Position numbers and translations under genes: made by a program | Notes under the pieces: generated by a model | The model's database searches: none | Told to the model about the DNA's origin: nothing | The model's input: only the letters and a program-made list of their open reading frames with translations | Part shown: positions 44,085-55,339 of the stretch, piece after piece | Layout: each line of letters begins with the position of its first letter | Numbering within the stretch: the stretch's first letter is position 1 | Assembly (NCBI RefSeq): GCF_010183535.1 | Contig: NC_071331.1 | Location: 20,832,001 to 20,896,000 of the forward strand | Source of the DNA: Caenorhabditis remanei | Lineage: Eukaryota; Nematoda; Chromadorea; Rhabditida; Rhabditidae | Direction: 5' to 3' | Length of the DNA stretch: 64,000 nucleotides

Positions 44085-45287
44085 AATGGATCACTCATCG
44101 CCGTACTTTGGAAATTTTTGGAAAAAGGAATATCATTCAATAGTGTATGTGAAATCATTGTAAGCGGGTTTAAACTCCAACCCTTCAAAAGAAACCACGC
44201 GAATGAGATTTTGGACATTATTGATGAGATGAGAGAAAGAGATGTGAACTTCATGCATAATAAAAAATATCGGGCGTTGGAGGACATTTTGTTAAATGGG
44301 AGTCGATGGTAGAGCTGAGAAGCCCGTTCTTTTTCCCAGAACACTCCTTTATTAACTACAAGGTATTTGACTACCCTAAAACAAAATAAATGTTTATTTT
44401 CAGGAGTTTGACTTTTCAATTTTGAAATTGTGCAAGAAGGTCACGATATTGTGCGAAATTTCCCAAAAACGTATAAAGACGAAATTTATGTGGATACGGA
44501 GAACTCTTTCCTAATTTGTAAGTAACTTTTTTGAAAAACTTGTATACCTAAATACAGTACCGGACAAAAAGGTATCAACTTTGGCTGTTTTCAGTTGAAA
44601 ATGAGCAACTTTGAGAGTGTGCCATAGTAATTCTGAATGTCACACCAAGAACACTTTTAATGAGTCATATAGACCGAAAGTAGAGCTTTATTTTTGTAGT
44701 TGACAACTGTTTTGTACGGACACTCCCTAGAGAGTTATGGTCATTTTAAGAGGACAGCTCAAAAATCGCACTAATTTGCACTGAAATTGGTCGATTTGAT
44801 GGAGAAATTACTTTGTCGATATGTAACTTGCTAGGGAGTGTCCGTACAAAAAAGTTGTCAACTACAAAAATAAAGTTCTACTTTTGATCTCTATGATCCA
44901 TTAAAATTTTTCTTGATGTGACATTCAGAATTACTATGGCACACTCTCAAAGTTGGTCATTTTCCACTGAAAACAGCCAAAGTTGATACCTTTCTGTCTG
45001 GTACTGTAACTTTAGCTTCAAACAATTGCTAGACCAATATGCGGAGGATGTGCCAATCAATACAATAGTGAGGGAGATCACAATCCAAGAGTACACCCAG
45101 GTATTAAAATCACAAAAATTATAAAATTATTGAAAGTTTAGATTATGCTGCGTTTGCTTTCCCTCCAACTACCAGAAATAACTCTACATATCTAATTCAA
45201 ATGCGGAATCTCTCTGATGCTTCACAAATTCAAAATTTACAAATTCAACAATTCGGAGATAAGTGGAGAGGAGCTCAGTCGAGCCCT
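44085..45287 (+). pseudogene. Decayed RING-like gene fragments
   Basis: One exon (about 44085-44312) is open for 76 codons and contains NGSLIAVLWKFLEKG and LDIIDEMRERDVNFMHNKKY. A later piece reads EIVQEGHDIVRNFPKTYKDE; another RPICGGCANQYNSEGDHNPR, which looks like the first CxxC of a nematode RING domain but continues HPDYAAFAFPP without the expected CGH. Phases between pieces do not all agree. A MITE (44555-45006) separates them. Confidence 0.4.
44555..45006. mobile_element. TA-flanked MITE, complete copy
   Basis: The ends are CAGTACCGGACAAAAAGGTA and TACC-TTTCTGTCTGGTACTG, with TA on both sides. It shares internal structure with 4180-4632, with ends diverged (CGGACA instead of CGCTCA). 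Confidence 0.85.
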
Positions 45288-45469
45288 ACAACGCAATGAT
45301 GATAAACAATGATCCTAATGCAGACCCTTCTTTTAAAATTATGAAAGATTTTTTACACGGGTTCCCAATTTTTCGAAATTTGACATTTTTGAATAAACAT
45401 GTTTGGCTTCAATTTGTTTTGCTTTCTGCTCCAAATATTATAAGATTCATTTTTTCAAGTTCAGCTCAC

Positions 45470-45623
45470 TCAGAGCTTTAAGAAAAGTACCCACAAGTCC
45501 AAGTTTTGAAAACATTGGGTCCCATCATGAAAACTACAGTAATCCGAAAAACAGGAGGAGTACTGTAGTTTTCGTGGTGGTACCGATGGTCACGCAACCG
45601 GGGCGTGTGGGTACTTTTCTGAA
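45470..45623. repeat. 150-bp palindromic element, copy 5
   Basis: TCAGAGCTTTAAGAAAAGTA...GTGGGTACTTTTCTGAATTG with central TACTGTAGTTTTCGTGGTGG. Confidence 0.65.
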
Positions 45624-45709
45624 TTGATTACGGAGCAATTTATTCCGTCGGCTACTTTTGACAAGACATCAACGTACCGCCAATTATATTTAGGTTACAT
45701 ATATTTGGT

Positions 45710-45890
45710 AAGTCTAGATTTGAGGGTACGATTAACACGTTTGGCCATCTTATCTCGCTTTTGAGTACAGTGTCGAATAAAGGGAGAGAATTAAAAACGT
45801 TTTTGACGTGGAAATTGTGAAATTATTTTCCAAAATATAAAACTGTACATATAACTTGGTGAGCACAATCGTACCCTCAAATCCGGACTT
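45710..45890. repeat. Short inverted-repeat element (181 bp)
   Basis: The ends are AAGTCTAGATTTGAGGGTAC and GTACCCTCAAATCCGGACTT, nearly exact inverted repeats of about 24 bp. Confidence 0.7.
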
Positions 45891-45899
45891 GTCAAAAGT

Positions 45900-46180
45900 C
45901 CAATATATATACTTTTAGGAGCTGGTTGGATAAAAAGAAGGCTTCAAGGCGGATTAAAAAAACAGGGCGAATGAGAGCCAAGGGAAAAAGAAAACAATAA
46001 AGGAAAAGAGGGACAGTGAAAATGGTAAAGGAACGAAAAGGTGAAAACGGGAAAAAGAAAATGGGGATCGTGAACAAAATACGGAAACACAGAGAAAATA
46101 CTGAAGGGGAAAGAGAGGATTGGAAAAAAAACAGGAGTACAAGAATTACATACAATGAATGAAGAGAAATTCGACAACAC
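45900..46180. other. Purine-rich stretch
   Basis: A long G/A-biased run (GGAAAAAGAAAACAATAAAG and similar). Reverse-strand open frames here are low-complexity and not called. Confidence 0.4.
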
Positions 46181-46184
46181 GAGA

Positions 46185-47065
46185 ATGTATAACTTTGAAA
46201 GTGTGTTACGGTGTCAAAAATTTTCATAAAATACCTCAATTTTTGTACAACATGTAGATCAAAAGTAAGGCTTCATTTTTATAGTTGACAACTTTTTTGT
46301 ACGGACACTCCCTAGAAAGTTACGCGTTAACTTCCATAAAAGTCTTTATCGAGCTATAGCTTTTCAGTGAGGAATCATACAAAAAAGGTTTCAACTACAA
46401 AAATGAAGCTCTACTTGTGATCTACATACTATACAAAAATTATCATTAGTCATAGTCACTTTAATCCCTCTGTTTTAACTACAAAGGCATCTGGACAAAC
46501 AGACCTATTCCACCTGCTATTTTAATTACTCTCCAGGAGATCAAAACCCTGCCGAAGATTGCTATCTCTATAAAAAGGAAAAAGATTTTTTGTAAAAAAT
46601 AAAAAAGCGATTCTTTGAAACAATAGAAATTAGTTTTTGGTGTGAAAAATGGAGGAAAAATAGCGATTTTACTAAAAAAATATATCCGGAGGAATATGCC
46701 TGTTTGTCCAGATATCCTTTTTGTTAAAACAAACAAAATTAAAGTGATTGTCATGGCGTTTTTCATTTTCCTACTATGACAATTTTTGTATGGTATGTAG
46801 ATCTGAACTGGAGCTCCATTTTTGTAGTTGACAACTTTTTTGTATGACTTTTCACTCAAAAGTTACACCTCGGCAAAGTCTACAAACTCTTCTAGAAGTT
46901 CAATTCCCTGTAACTCTCCAAGGAATGCTCGTACAAAAAAGTTGTCAACTACAAAAATGAAGTACTACTTTTGATCTACATGTCGTACAAAAATTGGACA
47001 TTATATGACAAGTTTTGACACCGTGACACACTTTCAAAGTTGCACATTCTCAACTGTAAATGAAA
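46185..47065. repeat. Two degraded TA-family MITE copies
   Basis: Copies at about 46185-46450 and 46790-47065 carry the GTTGACAACTTTTTTGTA motif and its complement. Between them is sequence resembling the 43254-43440 segment in inverted orientation (MKNAMTITLILFVL on the reverse strand). Confidence 0.6.
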
Positions 47066-47695
47066 AAAAAAATTTTCTCGTCACTATCCCTTTATGCCTG
47101 AAATGTTTTCTTAGATTTTCTCACTATTTTTTTTCTGGGAAAATGATTGACAAGCGTTGACAATTATTAGATGTTGATAACGAAAATCGCTTGAAAATCG
47201 AAAAATTCAATAAAATTCAAAATTTCACCCCAAAACATTCTGGTAACACTCGTTTTCGCTGTTTCGATTGACGTCGTTTCATTTTTGGTCAAAATTTCCG
47301 AATTGACATGTTTTAGACCAGCACTGTCTGTTATTCAGATTGTCATAATAATAGTCGTATGCCATTCTAAAATTCTCCAAAACAGATAAGACTCTCGTTA
47401 ATGAGGTAAAACTTGTTCGTCCTATGCATGTACTATCTTTTTGCTGCGAGACTCTTATTATGTACATATTCTGCCTCTTTCTCTGATAAGATAACGCTCC
47501 ATGACCATTGAGAGTCCCACTTTTTCATTACTTGCTCTCTTCGACTGCCTCGTATGGCTGGTCTCCTGTATTTGATTTTTATTGAATTATGAACTTCTAT
47601 TTAACAATTTCTATATTTCTATGATTTTACTATTCTAAAACTTTCGACTAATTCAAACAATAGGGAAAAAACCAGTGGTAAGTATTTTCCATTTA

Positions 47696-48231
47696 CAGTA
47701 CCGTTCAGTAAGATATGCATATAATTTTTTCTGTTGAAAATCATCAATTTTGAGAGGGTGTTACGGTATCACTAATTGCTGCACAGAGTAAATTATATAT
47801 AAACCATACAGAACAAAGGTCGATCTTTATTTTTGTAGTTGACACCTTTTTTGTACGGACACTCCCTAGAGAGTTATGATCATTTTAAGACGACAGTTCA
47901 AAAATCGCACTAATCTGGACGATTTGAGGGAGAAATTACTTTGTCGATATGTAACTCTCTAGGGAGTGTCCGTACAAAAAAGTTGTCAACTACAAAAATG
48001 AAGATCTACTTTTGATCTACATTTTTTACAAAAATTGAGCATTATATGGCAATTTTTGGAACCGTGACCCACGTTCAAAGTTATACATTCTTAATTGTAA
48101 AAAAGTTTCCAAAAAAATTTTTTGTTTATGAAAAAAAAGTGTATCGAAAACCGGTTCAAGGTGTTTCAAATATCGACACAAAAATTACACATTTTCCACT
48201 GAAAAAGGCCAAATTGTATGTCACGGTACTG
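47696..48231. mobile_element. TA-flanked MITE, long copy
   Basis: The ends CAGTACCGTTCAGTAAGA and CACGGTACTG lie next to TA, with an extended right arm. It ends just before the gag remnant. Confidence 0.7.
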
Positions 48232-48374
48232 TATGGAAAGAATATAATATATTGTGATTATCAGGTCAAAAATACATCTTATCAGTTTGAGAGAAACTAA
48301 TAGGAGTGAATACCATAACCCAGAAAAGAAATACATGAAAAAGTCAAACGAAATCATCGACAAACTAACTAATT

Positions 48375-48529
48375 TCAGAACTTTATTATGTGGAGAGGAA
48401 CATCACAAATTCGAGTGCCCTCAACTAAGCCCCTCACAAAGAATGGAGATAGCAATGAAAGCAAGAAGCTGCATCAACTGCCTGAAAAAGCACAAAGGAA
48501 CATGCAGAAACCCTGCAGCCTGCAACTAG
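48375..48529 (+). pseudogene. BEL/Pao retrotransposon gag zinc-knuckle remnant
   Basis: The frame LCGEEHHKFECPQLSPSQR...ARSCINCLKKHKGTCRNPAACN ends in a stop. The CxxxxHxxxxC, CINCL..H...C spacing is that of the paired zinc knuckles in BEL/Pao gag proteins. Protease, reverse transcriptase and integrase are absent, so the element was internally deleted. It belongs to an endogenous retroelement; only the break is described. Confidence 0.65.
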
Positions 48530-48530
48530 T

Positions 48531-48883
48531 GTCCAAATGGCTATAATTCTTTGTCTCAGTATAATGTATTTTTTTAAATTCAGAATAAATCTTTCTCTTT
48601 GTCATAGACGTTCTGACGTCAGCCCCGTTTTCTAGAAGTTTCTCTGACCGAGAATACTACTGATAAGGAGTGTATAAAATGCTCCTTGTCAGAGTATTCG
48701 AAGTCGGTTTTTGATTACTCTTATCTTTATTTGATTTTAGTTTATTGAATAAATATGTAGAAATGACTAACGTGTAAAAGAGGTGTCCTACAGAGATTCA
48801 ACCGCTACACATAGGAAACCTAAGATCTTATCGAGAGATGAGACGGTTATCCATCTAATACTATGATAGTCCGGGTCCGTACA
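48531..48883 (+). other. Candidate LTR next to the gag remnant
   Basis: It begins TGTCCAAATGGC and ends GGTCCGTACA. Inside are a TATAAAA box (about 48690) and an AATAAATATG poly(A)-like signal. The TG...CA ends and order (gag, then LTR) suit a deleted LTR element, but no second LTR was found, so this is inference. Confidence 0.4.
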
Positions 48884-49619
48884 ACCCCCAACCATCATGT
48901 ATTATAACATCTTAATAAACTGCTATTTTTTGAAAATTCTTCTGAAACCCAAGTGGGTGGATTAATCAAAATTAGACAAGATTTGATTATAAAATAATTC
49001 CTATCTTTTTTAATTTATCCATTTCTTTGTTCTGAGTTCTTATTTTACAGAATTCATATCTCTCTACTCTCCTGCCACCCAATACATGCAAATACACAAA
49101 TGTTTCACCTGTTTCTCACTGTCTTATGAAAACGCGTCAACGTCACCCCAGCTATACCATGTTATGTATCTAAAGTGTTGAGACCTTCCTGTTTGTAGTT
49201 TCAAAAATTTTGAAATTTGAATTTTCGGCACCTAAAAAGAACGTCTCAGTGACTCAACAGCCCCCCCCCTCCCCCAGTTGTTCTCTTCTTTGTTTCATTG
49301 AAAAAAGTAGTTATGAGTCATCTGTGTCTCTTCACAAAAGGACACACTCTCTCTCAAAGGTGTTTCTTCTCAACTTTTTTTCATTTCAATGTTTCTTAAG
49401 GCTACTTACCGGAAATAGTGGCCATCCCTTATTTTGAATTACTGATTGTTATTGAATACTGAAATTTATTACGATTGTTGATGCTGGTGATATGGATTTT
49501 TGGAGATGAGGTGAGTCGATTAAACTACTTTTGTCTTTTTTGGTGGATTTTTAAAAATTCTAATTTTTAGGAATAAAAATAAGTTTTTTCTAAGCGGAAT
49601 GTAGTTTTTGCAAACTAGT

Positions 49620-49785
49620 CAAAGACCGGCCCGATCCGCTCAATTGAAACATTTTTAGATTTTTTTTCGAAAAAGTCTAGTATCCGACTAAGTATGATAA
49701 TTTGAGCATTTTTACACTAAATTTCGAAAAATTTTGAAAAAAAAAATATTTCGAATCCGGGCCGGCCCAATTTTAGACAAGTCAA
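49620..49785. repeat. Degenerate GGGCC-type element
   Basis: GACCGGCCCGATCCGC and ATCCGGGCCGGCCCAAT flank an AT-rich centre with TTCGAAAAAG, as in 24707-25066. No clean 8-bp duplication could be read. Confidence 0.45.
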
Positions 49786-49955
49786 TGTTTTTGGAATTAT
49801 TTGCCAAGTGTTTTGTTGACTTCAGTTTGGAAAATAAAATTCAATGCAAAATGTTTAATTTTTAAGATATTCTTGGTAAAAATATTGAAGAAAAGTGGCG
49901 TTTGTAATTGTGTCAAACGAGGTTTTGAAGAAATGTATTATTTTTTCTCGTTTAG

Positions 49956-50727
49956 GCCCCAAAGGATGGTAAAAGTCGGTGCGATTTCACCAAATATTGT
50001 GAAAAATGCGAGCAATCGCATTACCACAACAAGAACAATCGTGATCATGTGGGTGGAGAAAAGTATTGCCATCGCTGCCAAGTTCCGAGGGAAAAAGACC
50101 ACAAATGCGTAAGTCTATTAACCATTTGATTCCACTGGAGCTAAAATAGAAAGTTTGCTTTATTCAGACAATAATGGAGCAGAATGCTGGCTTGCGGGAC
50201 ACTATTCGGACACAGCAAGAACAAATCGAATGGTTCAGGACGGATGTGGCTGGAAGAGGTCATGCATGCTGTGTCTTCGGGCATACAATTCCGACGTTCT
50301 GCCCAAAACTTTCCGTAAGAAATATCAAAATTTTTTTAACAGTTTTTTGAACAAAACGTCAGAAATTTTCAGGTTGTGGCCATTCTTGTTGTTCTTGTTG
50401 GCACTTGGTTTGGGTGGAGATTTCATGAAACTTCAACCCTTTCAACATCCGCCAGTCTTTGGAGGTAGTGCTTCGTGAAAATTTTCTGAAAATATTTCAA
50501 AATATTATAGATTTCCCACCAAAGCTCCTGGAGACAATCCGGGGATTTCTTCGTTCCAGAACTCGTCGAGTAGAGGAGCTCCAGGCGGAAAGAGATGGTT
50601 GAACCACCATCACCCCCACGCCATGTCTATGAACTACCGAATGAGGACACTGACACCGAGAGTGAAGCCGAGTATCCGGAAGAAATGGATCAAGTGGATA
50701 ATCCTCAAATTCCCGCGAAGGCGATGA
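49956..50727 (+). CDS. Cys/His-rich, coiled-coil membrane protein (5' exon uncertain)
   Basis: The exons 49956-50108, 50168-50314, 50373-50464 and 50511-50727 join in frame. Order: a zinc-binding block (RCDFTKYCEKCEQSHYHN, YCHRCQVPREKDHKC), a helical TIRTQQEQIEWF segment with CCVFGH, a transmembrane helix (VVAILVVLVGTWFGW) and a basic tail. Another frame of the last exon is strongly acidic (EDTDTESEAEYPEE), so the final splice may differ or a frameshift has occurred. The first exon may be the ATGAG|gtgagt at about 49510, from a weaker copy of the promoter module. It could be a B-box/RING-type ubiquitin-ligase relative. Confidence 0.5.
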
Positions 50728-51067
50728 AAGTGATGATGATGTGGTTCAAATTTGATCACTAAGTCACTCTATTGTTGTTGTTGTTGTTGTTAAATTTCAG
50801 ACTCTATAAATTTTCAGTCGGATAAATTTTCAGTCAGAGTGTTGGTGTGTATGGGAGATTGTCAAGTTTCAGGTTATTCAGTTGTATACATTTCTCGGAC
50901 TAGTCATATTCTGGTTCCCATCTTTGAATGTTTGCCCAAGTAGGGGAAGGGGGTCGACTGATTTGGAGTTTAGTCATCACCAAAAATGGAAGCACTGGGT
51001 CCTTTTTTGGCAGGGTTCAAGCTCTGATTATTTTTCATTCATTCATTCATTCATCTGAGAATTGAAA

Positions 51068-51310
51068 ATGTCATCGCTTACAATTGTGAAGCCTACATCC
51101 CGCTACCACCCCTATTTTGGGCTCCAATACCGTTCGACGTTCACTGAGAACGTGTATTCACGGTCAGTATTGGCCAGCCCCGCTTCTTCTCCGCTACTGT
51201 ATTCGAGACGTCGTGCCTCTCGACAAATGTCCGAATGGGATTTCGGTGGTATAAAGCTCAACCAAGGACAAGAGGAAGAATTCCAAATGCTGGTCAAGAA
51301 GACGTCGTCG
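51068..51310 (+). CDS. Possible first exon of an unknown gene
   Basis: ATG at 51068 opens 81 codons (SSLTIVKPTSRYHPYFGLQY...) with a serine/arginine-rich middle, ending EEEFQMLVKKTSS before a weak donor (gttagt). No following exon was found; the next 500 bp are repetitive. Codon use is protein-like. Confidence 0.4.
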
Positions 51311-51639
51311 GTTAGTTAATATTTTTGCCTAAGTTCTGGGGTTGATGTAACCTATTTTGCCTAAAGTCTGAGCTTGAGGTTAGAGTAATTTTGGTTAAGG
51401 TATCGGTTTGATGTAGCCCTATTTTGCCTAAAGTCTGGGGGTTGGAGTAGTCTAATTTTACCTAAGGTTTGGGGTTTATATGGAAATGAGAGATAGTTTG
51501 AGTCTATGGGTTAGGTTTGAAAATTGAAATTGTGTCTTTCAATCATCGTGACCCTAGGTTCTGGGTAATTTCTGCCTGTAGGTTGGAGGTGTACTCATTT
51601 TTGAATAAGTGTTTGGGTTGAAAATGTTTGGTTGTTAGC

Positions 51640-51850
51640 CGGCATGCCGTTAGCTAGCATAGGATATGTTATGAGTAGTTCGGAAGTGAGCTATAGAGGG
51701 AGGACCATGGTGTGACTTTTCCGGCTAGAGAGTGTGGTCTCATGAAGAGGGTGTTTTCGCAATCTAGAGGTGTCATAATAAAGAACTCGGAGGGGTTTTC
51801 ATAAGACTCGATAGACGGTTGACTTTATGGCCCCAATGCAAATGAACCGA
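51640..51850. repeat. Dispersed repeat, copy 1 (copy 2 at 53050-53340)
   Basis: It shares GCCGTTAG-TAGCATA, GGAGGACCA-GGTGTG, AAAGAACTCGGAGG and GACTTTATGGCC with 53050-53340, in the same order and orientation. No ends or duplications were identified. Confidence 0.55.
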
Positions 51851-51880
51851 CTCTGAGCCATAAGCTAGAGAAACATTATA

Positions 51881-52333
51881 CAGTGCCAGCCAAAAAATTT
51901 ATCATATTTTGCCTTTTTGAATTAAAAATGCCCAACTTTAAGAAGGTGTCACGGTATCACTAATTGTCCCACAAAGTAAATTATGTATGAACCATACAGA
52001 ACAAAGATATAACTTTATTTTTGTAGTTGACAACTTTTTTGTGCGGACACTATCTAGAGAGTTATGATCATTTCAAGGGGACAGCTCAAAAATTGCCCTG
52101 TTTTGCACTGAAAAGAGTATATTTGAGAGAGGAATTACTTTGTCGATATGTAACACTGTAGGGAGTATTCGTACAAAAAAGTTGTCAACTATAAAAATGG
52201 AATTCTGCTTTTGATCTGTACGATCCATCAAAAATCTACAGGGTGTGACAATTAGTATTACCGTGACACACTCTCAAAGTTGGACATTCTCAACTGAAAA
52301 AGGCAAAATATGATAGATTTTCGGCAGGTACTG
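51881..52333. mobile_element. TA-flanked MITE, complete copy
   Basis: The ends CAGTGCCAGCCAAAAAATTT and GATTTTCGGCAGGTACTG are flanked by TA. At 453 bp it is the same length as 4180-4632. Confidence 0.8.
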
Positions 52334-52566
52334 TATTTCAAGAAACACTAGATTGACAGGATTTTGCAAGAATACTGTGGCAGGAGAGCTCGAAAAACGT
52401 TTATCTAAAAGAATATACCACATTTGGAAATTTGGACACTGGGACGTGTTGAATGTAGAAATCGGAGGAAAATTCTCAGAATACATAAAGATTTATTAAT
52501 GACTTTAGATTGATACGTGGAAAACATTTATGAAATTTTTCATACAATGAGATTGTCTTTCAAAAA

Positions 52567-53020
52567 TTACCAGTTTTTTGGATCTTCTAGAATAATTGGA
52601 TCCTTGCTATTTTCTTTTGCTGGCAATTGGTATGGATCGTCTTTAAAAGAATAGTCCAGAATTGTGTCCCATTTGACATCACCCGAGCTTATTCTGTTTT
52701 CTTCAAACTGGAGCATTCTTTTCACAAAATCCAGTTTGTCCCCTTAGAGATTTCTGGGGAATTCCAACTGGTCGCAGCTTTTGAGCATACCAGCAATTTC
52801 GGTGATCAGCTCCAATGCCAGGATTCCGAATGTCCAAATATCGGTGGCACGGGTGTATCCAGCACCCTTGAACATTTCCGGGGACATGGAAAAAGTGGTC
52901 GGCTCCGGTAGTCTACAAATAAATATTTTCCAATCAGATGGATGTATTTTGTCTAAAACTCACTGTTCCACCCATTTTCTGCTCAGTGACTCCCAATCGC
53001 ACCAAAAAAGGAAGAATAGA
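52567..53020 (-). pseudogene. Protein-kinase C-lobe fragment with internal stop
   Basis: On the reverse strand the exon 52567-52912 reads LPEPTTFSMSPEMFKGAGYT, then ATDIWTFGILALELITE: the APE-like and DxWxxG motifs of a kinase C-lobe. A TAA at 52744-52746 interrupts the frame after EFPRNL; the same frame then continues KLDFVKRMLQFEENRISS, the last kinase helix, to a stop at 52567. An upstream exon near 52964-53015 gives LVRLGVTEQKMGGT, without DFG. The N-lobe is absent. Confidence 0.7.
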
Positions 53021-53049
53021 ATTTAGAATTTAAATAAAATCAGAAGAAA

Positions 53050-53340
53050 AAGGTGTTGCCGCCATTCCGTTAGGTGGCATAAGGGAAGTTATGAGTAGGG
53101 TTGAAAGTGAATGATGGAGGAAGGACCAAGGTGTGCCCTTTCCTACTAGAAAGTGTAATCTTATGAAGAGACGCAGACATCATTAAGCGGCTATATGACT
53201 GTGAAGTACGACACTATTGGCAGTTGCGCAACGCGTGCTTTTGCAATCTGGCGGTGTCATAAAAAAGAACTCGGAGGAGCTCTCATAAGACCCGTTGGTA
53301 GGAGACGGTTTCACTTTATGGCCTCATTGCGAACGAAATG
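53050..53340. repeat. Dispersed repeat, copy 2
   Basis: See 51640-51850. This copy has an extra ~70 bp (CGCAGACATCATTAAGCGGC and neighbours). Confidence 0.5.
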
Positions 53341-53439
53341 GGCGGAGGGGTCATAATGAGATGGAAGATTAGTTTTTGTACAAGAATATATCTATTTATA
53401 GGAATAAATAGCTTAAAACCCGCTGAAAACCATAAAAAA

Positions 53440-53850
53440 AGATTCAAAATGAAGCGAAATACCCCAAAAGTTGTGATTTTCTGCCGTATTTCTAGAGTAT
53501 TTTCAAACCGTCATATCTCAAAAAGAGACGGTGCTAGGAAAAAGTTGTCAACTACAAAAATATACAAAATATTATTCTAATAATTTTTGTAGTTGACGAC
53601 TTTTTGATAGCACCGTCTCGTCTTGAGTTATATAGCGGCTAGAATCGTAGGGGGAGCCGCAAACTACGAGACACTCTAGCTTCTCTCCGTCTCTCTCCCT
53701 CACGCACTCTCCTGGGATCAACTTTAACCTACCGAATCTCTGTGTGTTTAGTAGCTATCAAAAAGTTGTCAACTTGTAAAATGTAGCAAATTTTACAAGG
53801 ATAATTTTTGTAGTTGACAACTTTTTAATAGCCCCTCTAACGTTTGAGAT
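53440..53850. repeat. Second hairpin family with GTTGTCAACTACAAAA arms
   Basis: AGAGACGGTGCTAGGAAAAA...GATAGCACCGTCTCG form one hairpin and a second lies at about 53755-53830. They share the TTGTAGTTGAC word with the TA-family MITEs but not the ends. Confidence 0.55.
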
Positions 53851-54273
53851 ATAAACTTTTAAAAAATTAACGTTTTTGGAAACAACTTTTTTGAGTAAAT
53901 CATGCTTTCAAAACTAGCAATTTTTCAAAGATTGACACATTGAAAATTTGTATGATCATTTGGGTTCGACACGCTGATGATTTTTGGAGGAGAAAACTAC
54001 ACGATAACCAATTTTTTTATTCAAGTTTATCTAATCAGCTTCTATCTTCACATGAACGTACCTATTCAGATTTCTAATACTTGCGGGAAACTTATTTACA
54101 ATTTTATTTGATACATCTGCACGTGAAAACTTCTAAACGAAATTTATACAAAGAAAAATGGTTTCAACATTTCTATCCGAGTTGCTCTGATGATCTGCCG
54201 CCGGGACTTCCAGAATTTCCAGTTCCCTGTAATAAACAGTTCATTTTCGGTGTTTAGTGTTAATAAAACATAC

Positions 54274-54507
54274 TTATTTGCATTTTCCTCGGCTTGGATA
54301 GCCACAGGAGAGACCTGCAAAAAGATACATGGATACTTGTTTGAACATATGAAAAATCTGACCTGAGAGAAGAAGTTCTAGTTCTTGGGCGCAATTTATC
54401 TGGAACAGCATAACCAGAATAAATGCCAGAAGAAGAATTCCAGCGATTGAAACCAGTAATGTTTCAATTGTTTCTGCAATCATCTGTGATCCAAAACAAT
54501 TTGCCAT
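54274..54507 (-). CDS. Small single-pass membrane protein (61 aa)
   Basis: The exons 54363-54507 and 54274-54314 join in frame (…LLLS|G…). One hydrophobic helix (TLLVSIAGILLLAFILVMLF) is followed by QINCAQELELL and a cysteine-containing end (LSCGYPSRGKCK). Whether an additional 5' exon near 54645 exists is unclear. The function is unknown. Confidence 0.5.
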   Translation of the reverse strand: MANCFGSQMIAETIETLLVSIAGILLLAFILVMLFQINCAQELELLLSGQIFHMFKQVSMYLFAGLSCGYPSRGKCK

Positions 54508-54694
54508 TGATATTATCTCAACTTACTTTTCAAATCAATTTCGAGGCGGGTCTTCGATGCTCAAAACTTGATTCATTTTTTAATGTAAACCAGTTTTTTT
54601 TGCTTAAATAACCACTTTTTAGTCACAAAAACATTTTCAGGGACTCACCTTACTCCAAGCAATCCAATTGAAACCAAAAATACGAGAATTCAAT

Positions 54695-55180
54695 AAAAAT
54701 CAATAATAGGGGGACCAAGCCATTCCGATAGGCAGTCGAAGCAATGGGGGATAAGAAATAATTTAAAAAAAATATGAAGACAATAATATTGATCGGCTAT
54801 TCCACTATTCAATCAAAAAAGTATACTAAAGATAGAAGATGGAAAAAAGTGTCGACTCGATTCCCGATAAGAAGACAGAACGAATGTGACACCGATAACA
54901 AATTTCTTCCACAATATTCTTACGTGGTCAGTTGCCTTTCCCCAATCAGAAAACGCGTCAACCTCACCCCAGCCATGTCATGTTAGGTATCATTGGAATC
55001 AGCGAGATGAGATCTATCCATTGGTATCTTCAAAATTCCAGATTTCTTCCTGTGTGGTCTGAAAATCGCTCTAAAAGTGGAATAGAAACATGTGTTATCG
55101 CGAATTGGTTTCTGCTTCTCTTCATGCTAGAAACCGCGCCAACGACACCCCAGATATGTCATGTTTGGTGTCAATAGAAT
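54695..55180. repeat. Dispersed non-coding repeat cluster
   Basis: AAAACGCGTCAACCTCACCC occurs here, with relatives near 49130, 55130 and 58310, and CCAATGG-TATCTTCAAAATTCC recurs inverted near 60570-60600. GATAGGCAGTCGAA also occurs near 42600. No ends were defined. Confidence 0.45.
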
Positions 55181-55339
55181 CAGCGAATCTTGAACTAAAA
55201 TTTGATTACCATTGACATTTATTAGGAAACTTTTTGGAATCAAATAAGAAAGGGAAGAAAATCAAGTAAACCAAAAATTAAGGATTATTGAGACTTAGTC
55301 GAAGTTAGTGCAGTTTTTTCCTTGAAAAAACTATATCAT

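Noticed and set aside
45944..46239. Reverse-strand frames rich in Phe, Ser and Pro
   Set aside because: Low-complexity purine/pyrimidine-biased sequence without splice or domain support.
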